Below, piece after piece: positions 34,488 to 48,151 of a stretch of 64,000 bases of DNA. The DNA is from Pyrrhoderma lamaoense (taxonomy: Eukaryota; Basidiomycota; Agaricomycetes; Hymenochaetales; Hymenochaetaceae). Both the position numbers and the translations under genes were made by a program. The notes beneath the pieces are model-generated. The model was given only the letters and a program-made list of their open reading frames with translations, was not told where the DNA came from and did no database searches. Numbering within the stretch: position 1 is the first letter of the stretch; each line of letters begins with the position of its first letter. Where the stretch lies: NCBI GenBank assembly GCA_002794735.1, contig NBAZ01000002.1:1054001-1118000 (forward strand), given 5' to 3'.

Positions 34488-35864
34488 AGTTCATAATTGA
34501 TCTATTAGTATTTTTCTTTTTTTTATATCCTTCTCATCCCATGCCATATGACGAAAACGCTTGTTTACCTCATTTTCTCTAGTTATCTTTCTTCCTCTTT
34601 TTTTTTCTTTCTCATTCTTTTCACAGCTCTTTTGCTCCTGTTTCTCGGTTTGTGTTTCATTTTCTCTTTTTGTTTGCACGGTTATGCATGTAGTACTGTG
34701 TGCCTGTACGCTGGTCATTATTTCGTAATGCAATGAATATGAAAATTTAGCTTAGTTTAATAAATGGTTATTTAATACGAATACGTGGTCAGCTGTGTCC
34801 TGTCAGACGACTCTTCATAAAGGCATCATATGTGATACTATGACCTCTTGCTATCAACTAGAAGAAGAGAAGCAGAAGTAGAAGTAGAAAAGATGGAGTT
34901 GAATGACGGTATCTAGATACGTAGAAATAAGAATAGAGAGCTATTTTTGTTTTCTAGTTCGGCTGATGCTTCCTGATGTTTTATTCATGTTATCGATTGA
35001 GAAGAGAGGTGTGTACGGAAAGTCCCTCATTCTGACTTCTACTTGTAGTACCATAATTATAGTGATGACGATGATTAAGACAATGAGCACAGTCACAGTG
35101 ATGACATCTTTGTCTATGCTAATACTGAATCTCGATGTCTCCGGCGTGCTACTACTGTACTCGTAAAAACCGAAAACATGTTCCGAGTTATCTCAATACC
35201 AAGACGACTTTTTCATCCTCATTTTCCTTTTAGTTCTGATTCTACATTATACGTGCCTTACTAGCGGAAGCCGTTATCACATACAGGTTAGCTGGGTGGT
35301 GATATTAAAGACATAATTAATCAATAAAAATAGGAAGAAATCCGATACTTGTTTATATTATAAAATAAACTATTAGCTTGAACGTTCATCCCCCAAAGGA
35401 AATCCCAGAAAAGGAGAACAAGAAGCAATCAAGCCCCGGTACCGCGACCTCCCAAGGAGAAGAGGGGGCCCGAGAAAAGTCCGTGCACCCATTCTTGATC
35501 ATGTGTGGAATGTCCGGTACGGTCACGAGACATGGGGGGCAAAACGTTTCCCGCTTCTCCGAGTCGATGGCAAGTGGCCCGGTCGGCACCGTCCAGTGAA
35601 CCTGTTCCCTATTCTTATGTATCTTCTTCTTTATTTTCCCTTATTTGATAGCCTTTTCATCATAGGCTTTGATCGGTATTTAGGGATGAAGCACAGGTCA
35701 CTTGCGGAAGCGTTGGTCCGAAAGAGAGCGTTCAAACTTTTCCTTTTTCCACTCTTCATAAGAACTAGCTACTTCGACTCTCTTCGACAGCCCCAAGAGA
35801 GGAACGGAGGCGGACGACGAACTCGCACGACAGTGGCCGAAGGAAAAGATCAAGTCGTGGCTAA
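34488..35864. other. Intergenic: nucleoporin 3' side and GH115 promoter
   Basis: T-rich 3' flank (34505-34660), then AT-rich DNA, then a more GC-rich block at 35380-35620 and 35690-35850 directly upstream of the GH115 start. No gene recognised. The two short frames in the GC-rich block on opposite strands have no domain. Confidence 0.5.
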
Positions 35865-38800
35865 ATGTTGTTACTCAACGGGTTAGCAGCTCGTACGGCT
35901 GCTACAGCTGTTTCACTATTGACAGTACTCATATCTACTTCATCTGTGTCTGCAATTGGCTTAGACTCATGTGTTTCCTTCGACTCTCCCTCTGACAACG
36001 GTAGTAGCAACTCATCCTCATCCTCATTCACAGTAGCCAGCTCGGGTAAAGCTGCTTCTGTGTATGTTGCAGGTGACGATTGGCTCGGCGTCCAACGTGC
36101 TGCGACTGACTTCGTAGCTGACATCCAACGAGTCACTGGTGTTGCTCCTGTATTTCAAAATGTCACTGCTGAGCAAGTGAGCTCGATTACGGCCTCAGAT
36201 CCTATCATCATAGTCGGCACTCTTGGGAAGTCAAGTCTTCTTGATGCGATTCTGAATAATACACAGTTAAATGTGTCGGGCATTCAAGGACAGTGGGAAG
36301 CTTACGTTTCGAGAGTTGTTCAGAACCCTCTTCCTGGTGTTAGTTCTGCGTACGTTATAGTCGGTTCAGACAAGCGCGGATCGATATACGCACTATATGA
36401 TCATTCAGAACAGTTTGGTGTTTCGCCTTGGTATTGGTGAGTGTTTATGTCCGCTTTGATACACTTGCAGAATGTTCGCTTACATTCTCAACTTCTCCGA
36501 CTTAGGTGGGCTGATGCTCAAGTGACTACCCATGACAACCTTTTAATATCTGGCTCCGGTTGCTCGCATGGCACTCCATCAGTCAAGTACCGTGGTATCT
36601 TCCTGAACGATGAACAGCCTGCTCTTCAGAATTGGGCCATGGAAAAGTTCACAAATGGAACTGGCTCTGCTTTCTCTGACTCTCCCTTTAACTCAAAGTT
36701 CTACTCTAAGTTGTAAGTGCATAGATTCTCTGCTCTTGTGTCTCCTTTTACTCAAATCCATTTTGATTTTTTTTTCAATCAATAGATTTGAGCTGATCCT
36801 ACGTTTGAGAGGAAACTATCTCTGGCCAGCAATGTGGAGCAGTTCGTTTGCGGAAGATGATCCAATTAACCAGTACACAGCAGATATGTACGGTGTAGTC
36901 ATGGGCACAAGGTTGGGATGACTTTTTTGTTTTCGTTGTTGAATCACTAATTTTAAGTTTTTCACACCAGTCATCAAGAACCTATGATGCGTGCAACCCG
37001 AACGAATGGAACGTTTTAGGAACGGGCGACTGGAACTACAGTACTAACGCTCAGAACATCTACAACTTTTGGGTTACAGGTGCAGAACGTGCAAAGCCAT
37101 TCGAATCCCTGTATACGTTGGGGATGCGTGGTGCTGGGGACTGTACGTATTTTCTTACCCAATAAACTTCAGCGATTTTAATCTGATACCTGCTTCAGTG
37201 CCCTTAAGTGAGGAGACTAACGTTGCACTGCTCGAGAAGGTTGTTTCCGACCAACGGCAAATCCTTATGGATGTCTACAATACCTCTGACGTCACTACTA
37301 TACCTCAGCTCTGGGCCCTCTACAAAGAAGTTCAGGGTTATTATGAAGATGGGATGCGTGTACCTGATGATGTCATCCTTCTTTGGACAGATGATAATTG
37401 GGGAAATATCCGCCGTCTGCCAACAGACAGTGAACGGAACCATACAGGTGGTGCAGGTGTTTACTACCACTTTGATTATGTTGGTGACCCACGAGATTAT
37501 AAGTGGATCACTAGCTCTCAGATCTCGAAAACATATGAGCAGATGAGTCTTGCGGTGGATCGCGATGCAGTAGCTTGTTGGATTGTAAATGTTGGCGATT
37601 TGAAACCTTACGAACTTAATATAGAGTTTTTCCTGTCTTATGGGTTTGATACGACCAAGTGGACGTATAATAACCTCGATCAATTTGTCGCTAGCTGGGC
37701 GAAGAGAGAGTTTGGAGTCGGGGACGAGCAAGCTGTGACTGTAGTTGACATCGTTGCAAATGTGACGAGGTGGAACGCAAGGAAGAAGCCTGAGTTGCTC
37801 AATGGTACGGTCTACAGTCTGGTTGACTACCGAGAGTATGTCGTAGATCCTTTCACCCTTAAGAGTAATTACTGATCTGATATTGAAAATATCCTCGTAC
37901 TTCTCTCACATCGCAGAGCTGAGACAGTTCTTGCGGAATGGCAAGCACTGGTGAATGCCTCGACGGCGATTTATAACCAACTGCCAGAGTCGGCCCAGGC
38001 TGCGTACTTCCAAATGGTACAGCACCCAGTACTGGCTAGCTCGAATCTTGGAGCTATGTGGATTACCCAAGGGATGAATGCTCTGCGCGCATCACAAGCA
38101 CGATTAAGTGCGAATAATTTAGCAAGTCAAGTTGAAGAATTGTTTGAGAAGGACTATGATCTTGAAGTTGAATATCATTCACTACTTGACGGTGAGTCTC
38201 GTTCGATTATATTATCGATATCCTCTTATTTACTCTAAATTCGATAGGAAAATGGGATCAGTAAGTATCAATGATCACTGACGTTATTTTTTATTGACAA
38301 TCAAATCAGCATGATGGACCAAACCCATGTCATGTATTATTACTGGCAGCAGCCTCAGGCCAATACGTGAGCTAACTCAAAGATTCTTTCATGAAAGGTC
38401 ACATTCAAATCTCATCTGTGATTATAAAGTATGCCGCCAGTATCGAAGGTACCGTCAAGGAAACAGGCTCTTGCAGGCCCGATGCGTATTGCACCCGAGA
38501 ACACACTAGGTGCATGGTTAGTCCTATGTATCTATGTCCTGTATAATCCTTTCTGAAAAGAAACAACAACATATGAACAGGCCAGGAGACAATCAATTCC
38601 AATGTTCTCAAGGCTATAGTTGTCCAACATACGTATTACTTCTCGACCGTTACGCACCTATCCAAAGCAAGTTTGTCGATGTAGGCGCTGGTGGTCCGAA
38701 CCCGTTTACGTTCACCGCGACGACTAACGTCTCGTGGCTGACGCTTAGTCCATCCTCAGGGTCTATCTCCCCTTCCAACCCAGAAGTACGAGTAGAAGCG

Positions 38801-39688
38801 TCCGTTGACTGGGATCAGCTAGCTTCGGCAAACGGGACTCTGGGAGCTGCTATCCTGTTCAATGCGACGATGCAGGGGGAGAATGAGGTAACGCAGAGTA
38901 CGGAGGTGGACTTCTCTGCATCATACCAGTCTGTATCTGACGGGTTCACTGGATTTGTTGAGGGAGATGGTGGTGTATCATTTGAAGCTGCGCATGCGAG
39001 TAGGAATACAAGCGTTGACGGTGTGACTTGGACGGAACTGCCTGGGTATGGGAGAACGTTGAGTGGAGTGACTCCTTGGCCACGTATGGGTGACGGAGGT
39101 GCAAACTTTAGTGTCGGAACAGGTCCTAGTCTGTAAGTTTTGGTATATAACTTGTATTCTCATTTACTTATTACTAACTGGCTCTCCGATCTTTTGTATC
39201 GGTATTTAGGGAGTACGATTTCTACACTTTCAACACACCTTCATCCGGGGACACGATCGTGACGACGTACGCTTCTCCCTCTCTCAACGCGAACTCAAAC
39301 GACCGCCCTCTTGCTTTTGCTGTACAGCTTGACGATCAGGACGCCCAATCGGAGTACTTCATACCTATAGCTGATGCGGTGACTTACCTACAGGCTGGGA
39401 TGGTGTAGGTGGCTGGGTAGCTAATAGTATCGTGGTTGTCAATACAACTTTTACGGATGTGCAGCCTGGTAAGCATACGTTGAAGATATGGATGATTGAA
39501 CCTGCTGTTGTGTTGCAGAAGTTTGTTGTTGGTGAGTTGTTAATTTCTGTCGTTCTTTTTCCTTTTAGAACCTATATGGCTCATGAAATGAAATACTTAA
39601 TTACTGATTCACTATTAATGTATTTTTAGATACTGGGAATGTTCGCCCAAGTTACTTGGGTCCTCCTGAGAGTGTACTCATATCCTAA
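35865..39688 (+). CDS. Glycoside hydrolase family 115 (xylan alpha-1,2-glucuronidase-like), secreted, two apparent frame breaks
   Basis: Predicted secreted hemicellulase that removes (4-O-methyl-)glucuronic acid side chains from glucuronoxylan. Twelve exons: 35865-36436, 36506-36712, 36786-36911, 36971-37142, 37199-37835, 37917-38191, a 13-nt exon 38248-38260, 38310-38366, 38430-38516, 38581-39132, 39210-39531, 39630-39688. It has a signal-like N-terminus (LLLNGLAARTAATAVSLL). GH115 landmarks are VKYRGIFLNDEQPAL, RLRGNYLWPAMW, GTSHQEPMMRAT, DDVILLWTDDNWGNIRRLP, YHFDYVGDPRDYKW, HMMDQTHVMYYYWQQP and the C-terminal VRPSYLGPPESV. One base is missing in a CCC run near 36993 (otherwise an early stop) and one near 39393 (before GWDGVGGWVANS). 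Corrected length is 1026 aa, usual for the family. Confidence 0.9.
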
Positions 39689-40439
39689 AAGCTGAATTAT
39701 CGTTTTGTTTACTCCTTCGAGGTTTAACTTGTTCTCAGTTTTCTTCTCTTGGACTTTTTTTTTGTGGAGCTCGATTCGGATGATTTTGGATTGAAATGAA
39801 ATATTTCTATAATGTATTATCTTAAAAGGAGACTTTTATTGCCATTCCTGACCTTTATTCTCGTTTCCCCCTCCCATCTTAATGGCTTACAACTAACATG
39901 AAAATTGGAATAGGAATGCAGATTTGATTCGACGCTTGTTTGGTTGTTTGTTGCAGCAAATGTATACACATATATGAGAGATGAGATTTTAAAGGACTAA
40001 GGCGTAGTACTGAAGTGAATTGATGAGGTACATGAATGTAACGTAAAATAACCTTTTACATGTAAAGTAAATTCAGTTGCTTGTATAGAGTAAATATCAA
40101 TGAGCAAAGCTATTATCTAATTAATGATAACCAAAAACTGAATGTCGATCGACGATCTTCTGTGAAAAAGGCAAATTAAAATTAGTTGGTGTTGATTGTG
40201 TGTATTTTCAACTTTTTGATCAACGCATGATTCACGCTGGTCTCGAAATATCAATTATGAATACTTAGCGGAAACTATCTGTACTGAGAATTTGGAAACC
40301 ACTGAACTTAAGGCACGCTATAGGTCATTATGTATAGTCTATCAAAGTTGTACATCTTATACATGGATGGCCGGTTTGATAGCCTTGATCCGCCAATGTG
40401 CCGTTGTCACCTGTTCCTTGATTGTTGAACTCTACAGGA
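39689..40439. other. Intergenic between GH115 and the NACHT gene
   Basis: AT-rich, nothing recognised. The first exon(s) of the NACHT-WD40 gene probably lie near its right end, but I could not fix a start codon. Confidence 0.45.
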
Positions 40440-43400
40440 GAACGTACTTAAAGCAAAGCGTCATACTCGACCTGATTTCGAGCGACTAGTTCAACTTCTT
40501 AAGCTTTCTATTGTGCCTAACATTCAGTCGGTATACGTAGTATCAAAAATCCCTCCGGCGTCTATTTATCATGGTCAAACAGTTTTACTCGCTGCAAGGT
40601 AAGGCTTACAGTATGATCTTGTCTCTGAGCCTAGCAAACCTAATCTACCCCAGGTATGAAGGTCGCGATTGAGAGGGATGAATGGGAAAAGGTCCGAAGG
40701 AGACTTATAGAAAGGGTAACATAAGTCTTTTACCAGTGACAGCCCTTTTGACTAATATTGCCAATAAAGATACCTCTATATAGCAAGAAACCAGATTTAT
40801 ATGCTGAAGTAAGATTTGGCAAGAAGTCAAAGAAGACAAGTATCATAAGAGATAATCTAGCTCCTGACTGGCAAGAGTCACTCGAAATGTGAGTATATTA
40901 TCATGTTCACCTCAAGATACGTCCTAAGGCCGTGCTAGTGACATCTCTGATGAAAATGAGAATGTAGTGATTGAAGTCGTGCACAGCACCCTCTTGAATC
41001 TGCGCAATCCTCGTATCGGTCAATTTAAACTTACATCAAGTGATCTTCTAAGTGAAGACCAGGAACGTGGTAAGAGATTATTACATGGGGACTCTTTTGG
41101 TTTCAGTGCTCACTCATGGAGGGTATAAAGAGATATCAGGGGATCTCCGGTCTCTACAAGACTCAGGACTTGTTGGCAAAATCAGCCTTCGGCTTTCACA
41201 CATCAGTGTAGAACAAGCCCTTGAAGGGGCCGATTTTAGCGTTTCAAAGTTACATCATACTGAGGAAAGCGGGATATATGATGCTATTGGAGAACTCTTA
41301 GAACTAATAGGGCCCTTCATGGATGGAATTGACAAATTCTCAGAAGTAAGTGTTTTCACTTGCTCTTATAACTCAGAAGTGTTGACACAATAATCAGATT
41401 TACTTGTACCTTAACTCGGGCTGGAAAATACTCAGTTTTCTACATAAGGTTCCTTATGTTGTCAATGATTCTTTACATACACTCACCAGATGATACAGAT
41501 TGTCGACAAACAGTACAAGACAGATAGTAGAATGATAGATCTTGTTAAAGAAATGTCACTGGCCTTTTCGTGTGTCAAAGACCTCGAGTTACTCTCTAGT
41601 AAGAACAAATCATTGGAAGAGGCAATCGTTCTTCTCTCTTGTCAGATCACCGAGTGCTGCCTTTTATCAGAGAGTATTTAGGGCACGGATTTCTCCGTAA
41701 GTGCCAACAAACTTGTACGAGTTCCATTCTAAAGGTATTCAAGGTCGGATGATATCTTCAAACAGACAAAATAAGGTTGCCGATTTTATGAAGAGTTTCG
41801 TAGGTATGAAGGAACATTTTCATCTAGCACTCTCAACACAAGCAGTCTATGAGAGCTCGGATATGCATCTAAAGCTTGATTATGCAATATCTCGGCTTCA
41901 AATGAACATTAATCTTCAAAGTATGTGCAATTTATCTGTCAATGAGCATATGAATCTCAACGGTGCAATTTAGGCGTGGAGGATCGCTTGAAGCCGGAAA
42001 CCCAAAGTGGGACACCGCATGCGACATGTCTACCCGGAACCCGAATAGATATGATCAAACAAATCATCGATTTACTAATGAGTACTGAATACAATGTCAT
42101 CTGGCTGAATGGACCTGCCGGTTGCGGGAAGAGCACGATTGCCTTGACAATTGCCGAACATTTCGTTAAGCTATCTCGACTTGGGGTTATGTCTTCTTCA
42201 CTCGAGGGAAGAGTCAACCAGACTTAGTTATCCGGACAATTGCTCACAAACTAGCTTCAATCGACCCGTCAGTCGCTGAACACATACTGAATTCAGATCC
42301 AAACTATGTAACGCTATCATTGCAAGTGCAGTTCGAGCAGTTACTCCTTGCTCCATTGCAAAAGGCTGCGGAGAAATTCGATGGACCAATTGTGATTATT
42401 CTGGATGCTCTTGACGAGTGTGGAGACAAGAATACACGGAAAGATCTGTTGAGATTATTTGAGAACCGATCTATTCTGAACCTGCCTAAAAATATCCGCA
42501 TTCTTGTCACAAGCCGGCGGGAAGACGATATTGAGCGCACTATGACATCCAATAAAATCTTCGAATCGGTGAAAAGTATTGTTCTCGACCCGAGAGGTGA
42601 GGAGAGTCAAAGGGATGTTCCTTTGTATATACGCTACAGTCTACTCTCAAACAACGAAATCGCGATTGAGAAGAATTCATCGTTGGAAACAGATATGGAT
42701 GTAGTGGCAAAGGCAGCCCAAGGTCTGTTTATTTGGGCTTCCACATTTGTGAAGCTTGTAATATCCGACATAAGACCTCTCAAGAAGTTTAAAGAAATCG
42801 TTGACCAGATCCGATCGAAATCTAGTCTATTCGGACTCGAGGACATTTACAACACCATTTTCTCTGGCTGTGGATTATCTAAAAATGATAAAAATGACCT
42901 TGATAGGATTCTTAGCGTCGTTCTCTTGAACAGAAAACCGGTATCTGCAGGGGCCATTGACAGGCTCTTAGGCTAGACAAAGGGGATACACGGCGTTTTC
43001 TCTCTAAACTTCAATCGGTAGTATTCTGTGATGAGGGAAACCCAATATGCTTCTTCCATGCATCATTTCCGGAATATCTAACAGATAAAGCTCGATCTGG
43101 GAGATACTTTGTCAATACTTCTGAGTACAAGTCTTTTATCTCATTGAAATGTTTTTCTGTGATGTTCAGCGATGAAGGATTGCGTGTAAATATATGCGAA
43201 CTCCAGTCATCACTTACGAAGTATGAGACTATCCCCAAACTCCGTATGTTCTTATCTGAACAGCTTGAATGTGCCTGCGTACTCTGGTCCTGTGTATGTG
43301 ATCAGGAGACAACGGATCTCACTTTGATCTCTACGTTCAAGAGATTCACAGAAGGATATCTACTACAATGGTTCGAGGTATTAAGCCTTACGAAAAATCT

Positions 43401-45985
43401 CCACCTTGCATCTCCAATACTTCTTTCAGCCATAGGGTGGGCATCGGTATGCGACAAGTTCTTTTTATAAGTGCATAATAACTGATATACATGACCCCAT
43501 CATTCCATAGAAGTATGTGGAAGAATACACGCCAATGCTTAAAGAAGCTCGTAGGCTCGTTAACAAGTATTACATACCAATTTTTGAAAGTGCACCTCAT
43601 GTTTACCTTTCCCTGATTCCATTTGAAAAGGACTCTATCATTGTGGAAAATTACAGAAGACTCGTCACTCCTATTGTGGAAGTCGAGGAAAACGGAGCTA
43701 AGTTTCCAAGCTTCCTGAATACATGGATTGCACACCAGAGCGAAATAAATCGTATAATTATTACCCCAGATGGAAATCATATTATTTCTTGTGATTCAAA
43801 AGAATTGAAAATATGGGATGCGCATAGTACCATGCTTTCTATGCCTGCTATTCGCACTGATGAGGGATTTCGCTTGAAAGACTTGACACTTTCTTCTAAT
43901 GGAGATAAGCTTGTTATGGTCCTCTACAGCTGTTATAATCTCGACGGGAGCTTTGTCATATGTGATACTAAGTTATGGAAGCCACTGGTCCAACCAACTC
44001 GTACTATTAAGGCGGATCCTTGCGTCGAGCTTCATTCAGATAGGGGAGTCCGAAACCCTCGGGTTATGCTCGAAAGACGGTACAGTGTCGCTATGGGATC
44101 CAAGTAGCGGATCCTTGAAAAGGGAATTTTCATTGGACTCGAAAGGTGGATTTACAGAAAGAGAACTCCGACCACGGGCTGGGATTTTCGTAGCAGATGG
44201 AGACACATCTCTGAAGATATGAGTTGCGTCAGTATTCTCAACGAAGAAGGCCGGAAATTTAGAGATGAAATCTCATGCGCTTCATTTTCACCGACTGGAT
44301 GTCGTATCGCGTACTTTTACGAAACTAGTAAAATTCTTATATTAAACTGGATGGACCACCAGATCGTATATAAGAGTGAGACATGCTCCTACAAAGGTGC
44401 CAGGAAATGGATAGGTTTTTCAGCGGACGGTACAATTATTTTCATTCGCAACGAAGAATCTGAGATTGTTTTGCGGGATGCAATGACAGGAGATATCATA
44501 AGAAAAACCCGGATTGGTACAGGTTTTACTCACTTCGCGATGTCACACGATAAGAAATATCTTGTAGCGGCCCATAATGATATCTTCGTCTGGGAAGTCC
44601 AAAGCGGGGACATATCTCTTGTTTTTGAGCAAAGTGGTCGCCGTATTGATGATAATAAAGCAACATCAGTCGAATTTTCACCTGACGGAAGCCGTATCGT
44701 CACAGGTAGAAGGAATGGAATAATTGAAACGTACGACACCGAAATCAAAATCGAACGGCCTCTACAGGAGCTAGGGAACATTGACCTGATCTTTCACTCT
44801 AGAACCCCCCAGCTGAAGTTGCGTTCAGTGAGGATGGAGGGGTTGTCTCTTTGTGGAGAAGACCAGAATCTTACACTCCTTATACTGCTTCTTTGCTCAA
44901 ATGGGACAAAGACTACAAACAAGTCGATGGATTCGGAGCGAAGCTGGTCGTACTACACTCATTACATTTGGTGGGAGACGTATCAGGTTCCCTCGCTCTT
45001 TCTTTGGCTGTAAACTTCCCGTTGTCTCCGATTTTGCCCCTGATAACTCCTGTAAAGACGACCTCTCTCTTGGGATCATGAATGTTAATACGGGACAATA
45101 CACTACACAATACATACAAAAACTTCTGAGGTCCAAAACTTACGATTGTTTCTCCGCTTATAATGGCCAGGTCATTGCCACTTTATCTCCTAAACTATTC
45201 GAGTTATTCATCTCGGGACCGGAGGGAGGATACTACAAGGATACTATTTCATTATCCGATCTACCTCAACATCCTAGATATATTGCAGCCATCTCCTTCG
45301 ATAGCTCTCATGTTGCATTACAGTGTGAACATTCTACTATTATTATAGACACAGTTAAAGGTGGCCATTCTTTAGACCTGCACAAAACACTGGGTTCTGC
45401 AGAGTTTTCCCCTTGTGGTTTATTCTTGCGGGCTGTGATCACTCTTCTGTCTTAATCTATGGCACAGGGGATGGTCAGCTAGCTTTTGGTCTGCAAGGTC
45501 ATATAGAGAGTGTATCCTCAATTATCTACTCTCCAGATGGCTCTTGTCTTGCCTCAGGATCATCGAATGGAATGATTATTGTATGGGATATAGCAACTAG
45601 AGGTATAATACTCGGGCCTATACAAGGTCATTGCGAAGGTATACTCGCTGTTTCGGTCTCTAATGATAATTCACGACTAGCATCGGCTTCAAAAGACTGT
45701 TCAATCAAGATATGGGATTTGACCCCAAATGGGTCACAAACTCAGCATTCAATGAATATCGGATATATGTATCCACACTCCTTACACACATGGGCTCGGG
45801 AGTTTACTTCAAAGGTAAACAAATTTTCAACTTGGGCTGTGGAAGATGACGGATGGATACGGGATAATCAGGGTCAGCTACTTGTGTGGGTCCCCGCTGA
45901 TGTGAGGTCTGCTTTGAGACTCAGGAGAAACCTTGCGGTAATGAGCTGCTTTTATAATGTGGCGCTGAAGTTTAGGTGTGATTAA
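40440..45985 (+). CDS. C2-like / NACHT NTPase / WD40 protein (fungal NLR-like), interrupted by about nine frame breaks
   Basis: STAND-class NTPase resembling fungal NLR-type proteins, which are thought to act in non-self recognition or programmed cell death. Order of domains: C2-like segment (LYAEVRFGKKSKKTSIIRDN ... APDWQESLE, about 40780-41050); helical segment typical of Agaricomycete NACHT proteins (LHHTEESGIYDAIGELLELI, 41240-41690); NACHT with P-loop GPAGCGKS near 42112 and Walker B-like VIILDALDECG near 42395; helical linker; then about eight or nine WD40 blades from 43730 (for example SPDGSCLASGSSNGMIIVWD) to 45985. The frame breaks near 41113, 41656, 42183, 42972, 44030, 44220, 44805, 44980 and 45427. 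All but that at 44030 are single missing bases. The density is well above that of neighbouring genes, so this may be a pseudogene. 5' end not resolved. Confidence 0.75.
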
Positions 45986-47230
45986 TGATTTATCTATGTT
46001 TTTACTATAAACTTATATACTTGAGATTATGCCTCCCATGGTTAATCTCTCTCGTGATGTTGTACTTATTGGTCAAACATTTGAACAAAGTAGATAGGAT
46101 AAAATAGATGTAGCACAATGCGATATGTGATCAAATGGCCTATGCATCACTGCATAAGAATACCTTCAACAATAAGCTGGATGTTTGAACCAGGTGCCTA
46201 AGATAATGAGGCAATCAACAACAATGCCACATTTAAAAGCAAATAAAAGCAAATATAGACAAACACTCTCAAAAAAATTTCGACGTGCGCGTCAAGCCGG
46301 CACTTGCACTCTTGCTATTTCTGCATCGTAGTCAAATCAAAAACTTATGCGTGTATCCTCCTTTATTTTTCTGGTCTGCCATTCTCCTAGTCATTCCATA
46401 TTGTGAAAAAGACAACATTTGTCTTAATACCCTGATAATTCACTCTGCGTCCTGAACTATTTCCACGGGCGTCGAGTTACTAATGGCAGGGAAGAACGAA
46501 ACAAACACACGTTTACTCGTGTGAGGCATTAATTTCGGTTGACTCTACCGTGTTAGAGATGACCTTACGAGGTGCCTGACAAGTATGCATTTGCATACTC
46601 GTTGACGATGCATAACAGTAGCTACATCTTGATGGACTGTGTAGCAGGGTTTTCTAACTATCAAAAATGATTGAAAGAGTATAAAAACCTGAACGACGAG
46701 TGTTTTGTGTTCAAATTTACAGGACTGATGATAATATATTACGAACAGAGTCCATGACTAGAATCCAGTACTGATGGTGTATTGTGTGTATGGTAAATAT
46801 AGAATTTCGGAAATATATCCATTATCACACATTTGAAAGTCATGATTTATCGATTACGCATGATTTTACGGCGTTTACACAACTTTCACCCTTTAGTTTC
46901 CCTCATAAGCGCCAAGGAGTCGAGTTCAAATAGTTGCGTCTTTGGTAGTTGTTCTTTAGATATACAAATGATATGACGTAAGCACAGCAATGAAATGTAT
47001 AATTGGCATGAAAATTGAAAACTTGATGATATATAAATAGAGTAAAGCGGAGTCCGTGAGATGGCTTTATAAAGGAAAGCAATGAAAAAAGGTGCTTTCA
47101 AAACTGTGTATGCATGAGAAAAGAAATCGATCCTTCAAGTCACATGCCTTAAAAGGGAAGAGCCTCAACTCACATTACTAAACATTACTAGAGATTATTT
47201 GTATATAAGTAGAATGCCTCTTTCTGATTG
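45986..47230. other. Intergenic, no gene recognised
   Basis: AT-rich DNA between two convergent genes. A short minus-strand frame at 46886-47101 is hydrophobic but has no supporting features. Confidence 0.5.
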
Positions 47231-48151
47231 TTAAGAAGAGAGAGGATCATCTACACAATTAGTTAAGCCTTGCTTATGTGGCGTTGGTGAGTTGACAACT
47301 CCCGAAATGGATCCCGGTCTCGTATCGACGTTTTTGGAAGGCACGTAAGTCCCAGTAGCATTAGTGCTAGTAGAATTTGTACTGGAGATAGTACCGGTTA
47401 CCGGATTGTCAGGTGCAGAAGAAGAAGAGGGAATTAGCGGGTCAAGGTTGACATCAGGTGGTGGATTTGAAGAAGCGTCCGCTAACGCAGCTGCAGTTGC
47501 GGCGAGACGTTCCCGTCGAAGTCGCTCTACACGGATCGCAAGTGGCTCTGCATCATCTGCATCCTCTTCTTCACTATCTTCGACGAAAGTATGTGCGGGT
47601 GGGCCGTCGTCTTCTGAAAGCCGAATCTGGCCCTCCGATTGTGTCCATGTTTTTAGTCTGGAGTTTTTATTCACGCGAGTTCGATGCGAGTTCGTTGGGA
47701 TATAACGCACATCGGGTGTATCATGTACGTGGATCCAGTTGATAGTAGAGCATCGGAGTCGTTGGATGTTCATATAAAAAGCGAGGTAATACGGAGCAGG
47801 TGGAAACGGAAGCGAGATCAGAGTTATAGTCAACACATCCTAAGTAGTATGATACATCTTTTTTGAATACTCACTGGTGAGAAACAACAGTTCTAAGGCT
47901 ATTTGCGCGTCTCCAAAGCAAAAAGAATGCACACAGAGTGCAGATAGTGAAGAGCGAGAGAAATGGTAAGCTGCCCAATGGTTGAGGCTTAGGTGAATCC
48001 TTTGGTTCTAATTATTTCATTCATAATCATAATCGATATTGTCGACAAGCCAAGAAATCATGTTGATATAAAAGCATGAAATGAGAAATTGAAATAATTG
48101 GGAACCTGAAATGCGCTGAAAGGGAGAGTACGTACCTCCTGAAGGAGCCAT
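47231..48151 (-). CDS. Small single-pass membrane protein, three exons, function unknown
   Basis: Exons 48136-48151 (MAPSG), 47875-48007 and 47231-47657 are in phase and give 191 aa. Introns have GTACGT and GTGAGT donors and TAG/CAG acceptors; the second is long for this window (217 nt). A hydrophobic segment (LPFLSLFTICTLCAFFLLW, about residues 18-36) is followed by Arg residues (WRRANSLR), suggesting a cytosolic C-terminal side. Then come LKTWTQSEGQIRLSEDDGPP, an acidic patch (EDSEEEDADDAEP), an Arg-rich helix (RVERLRRERLAATAAALADA) and a Ser/Thr/Pro-rich tail. I do not recognise the family. The start is chosen because the short first exon splices cleanly into the membrane exon. Confidence 0.6.
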
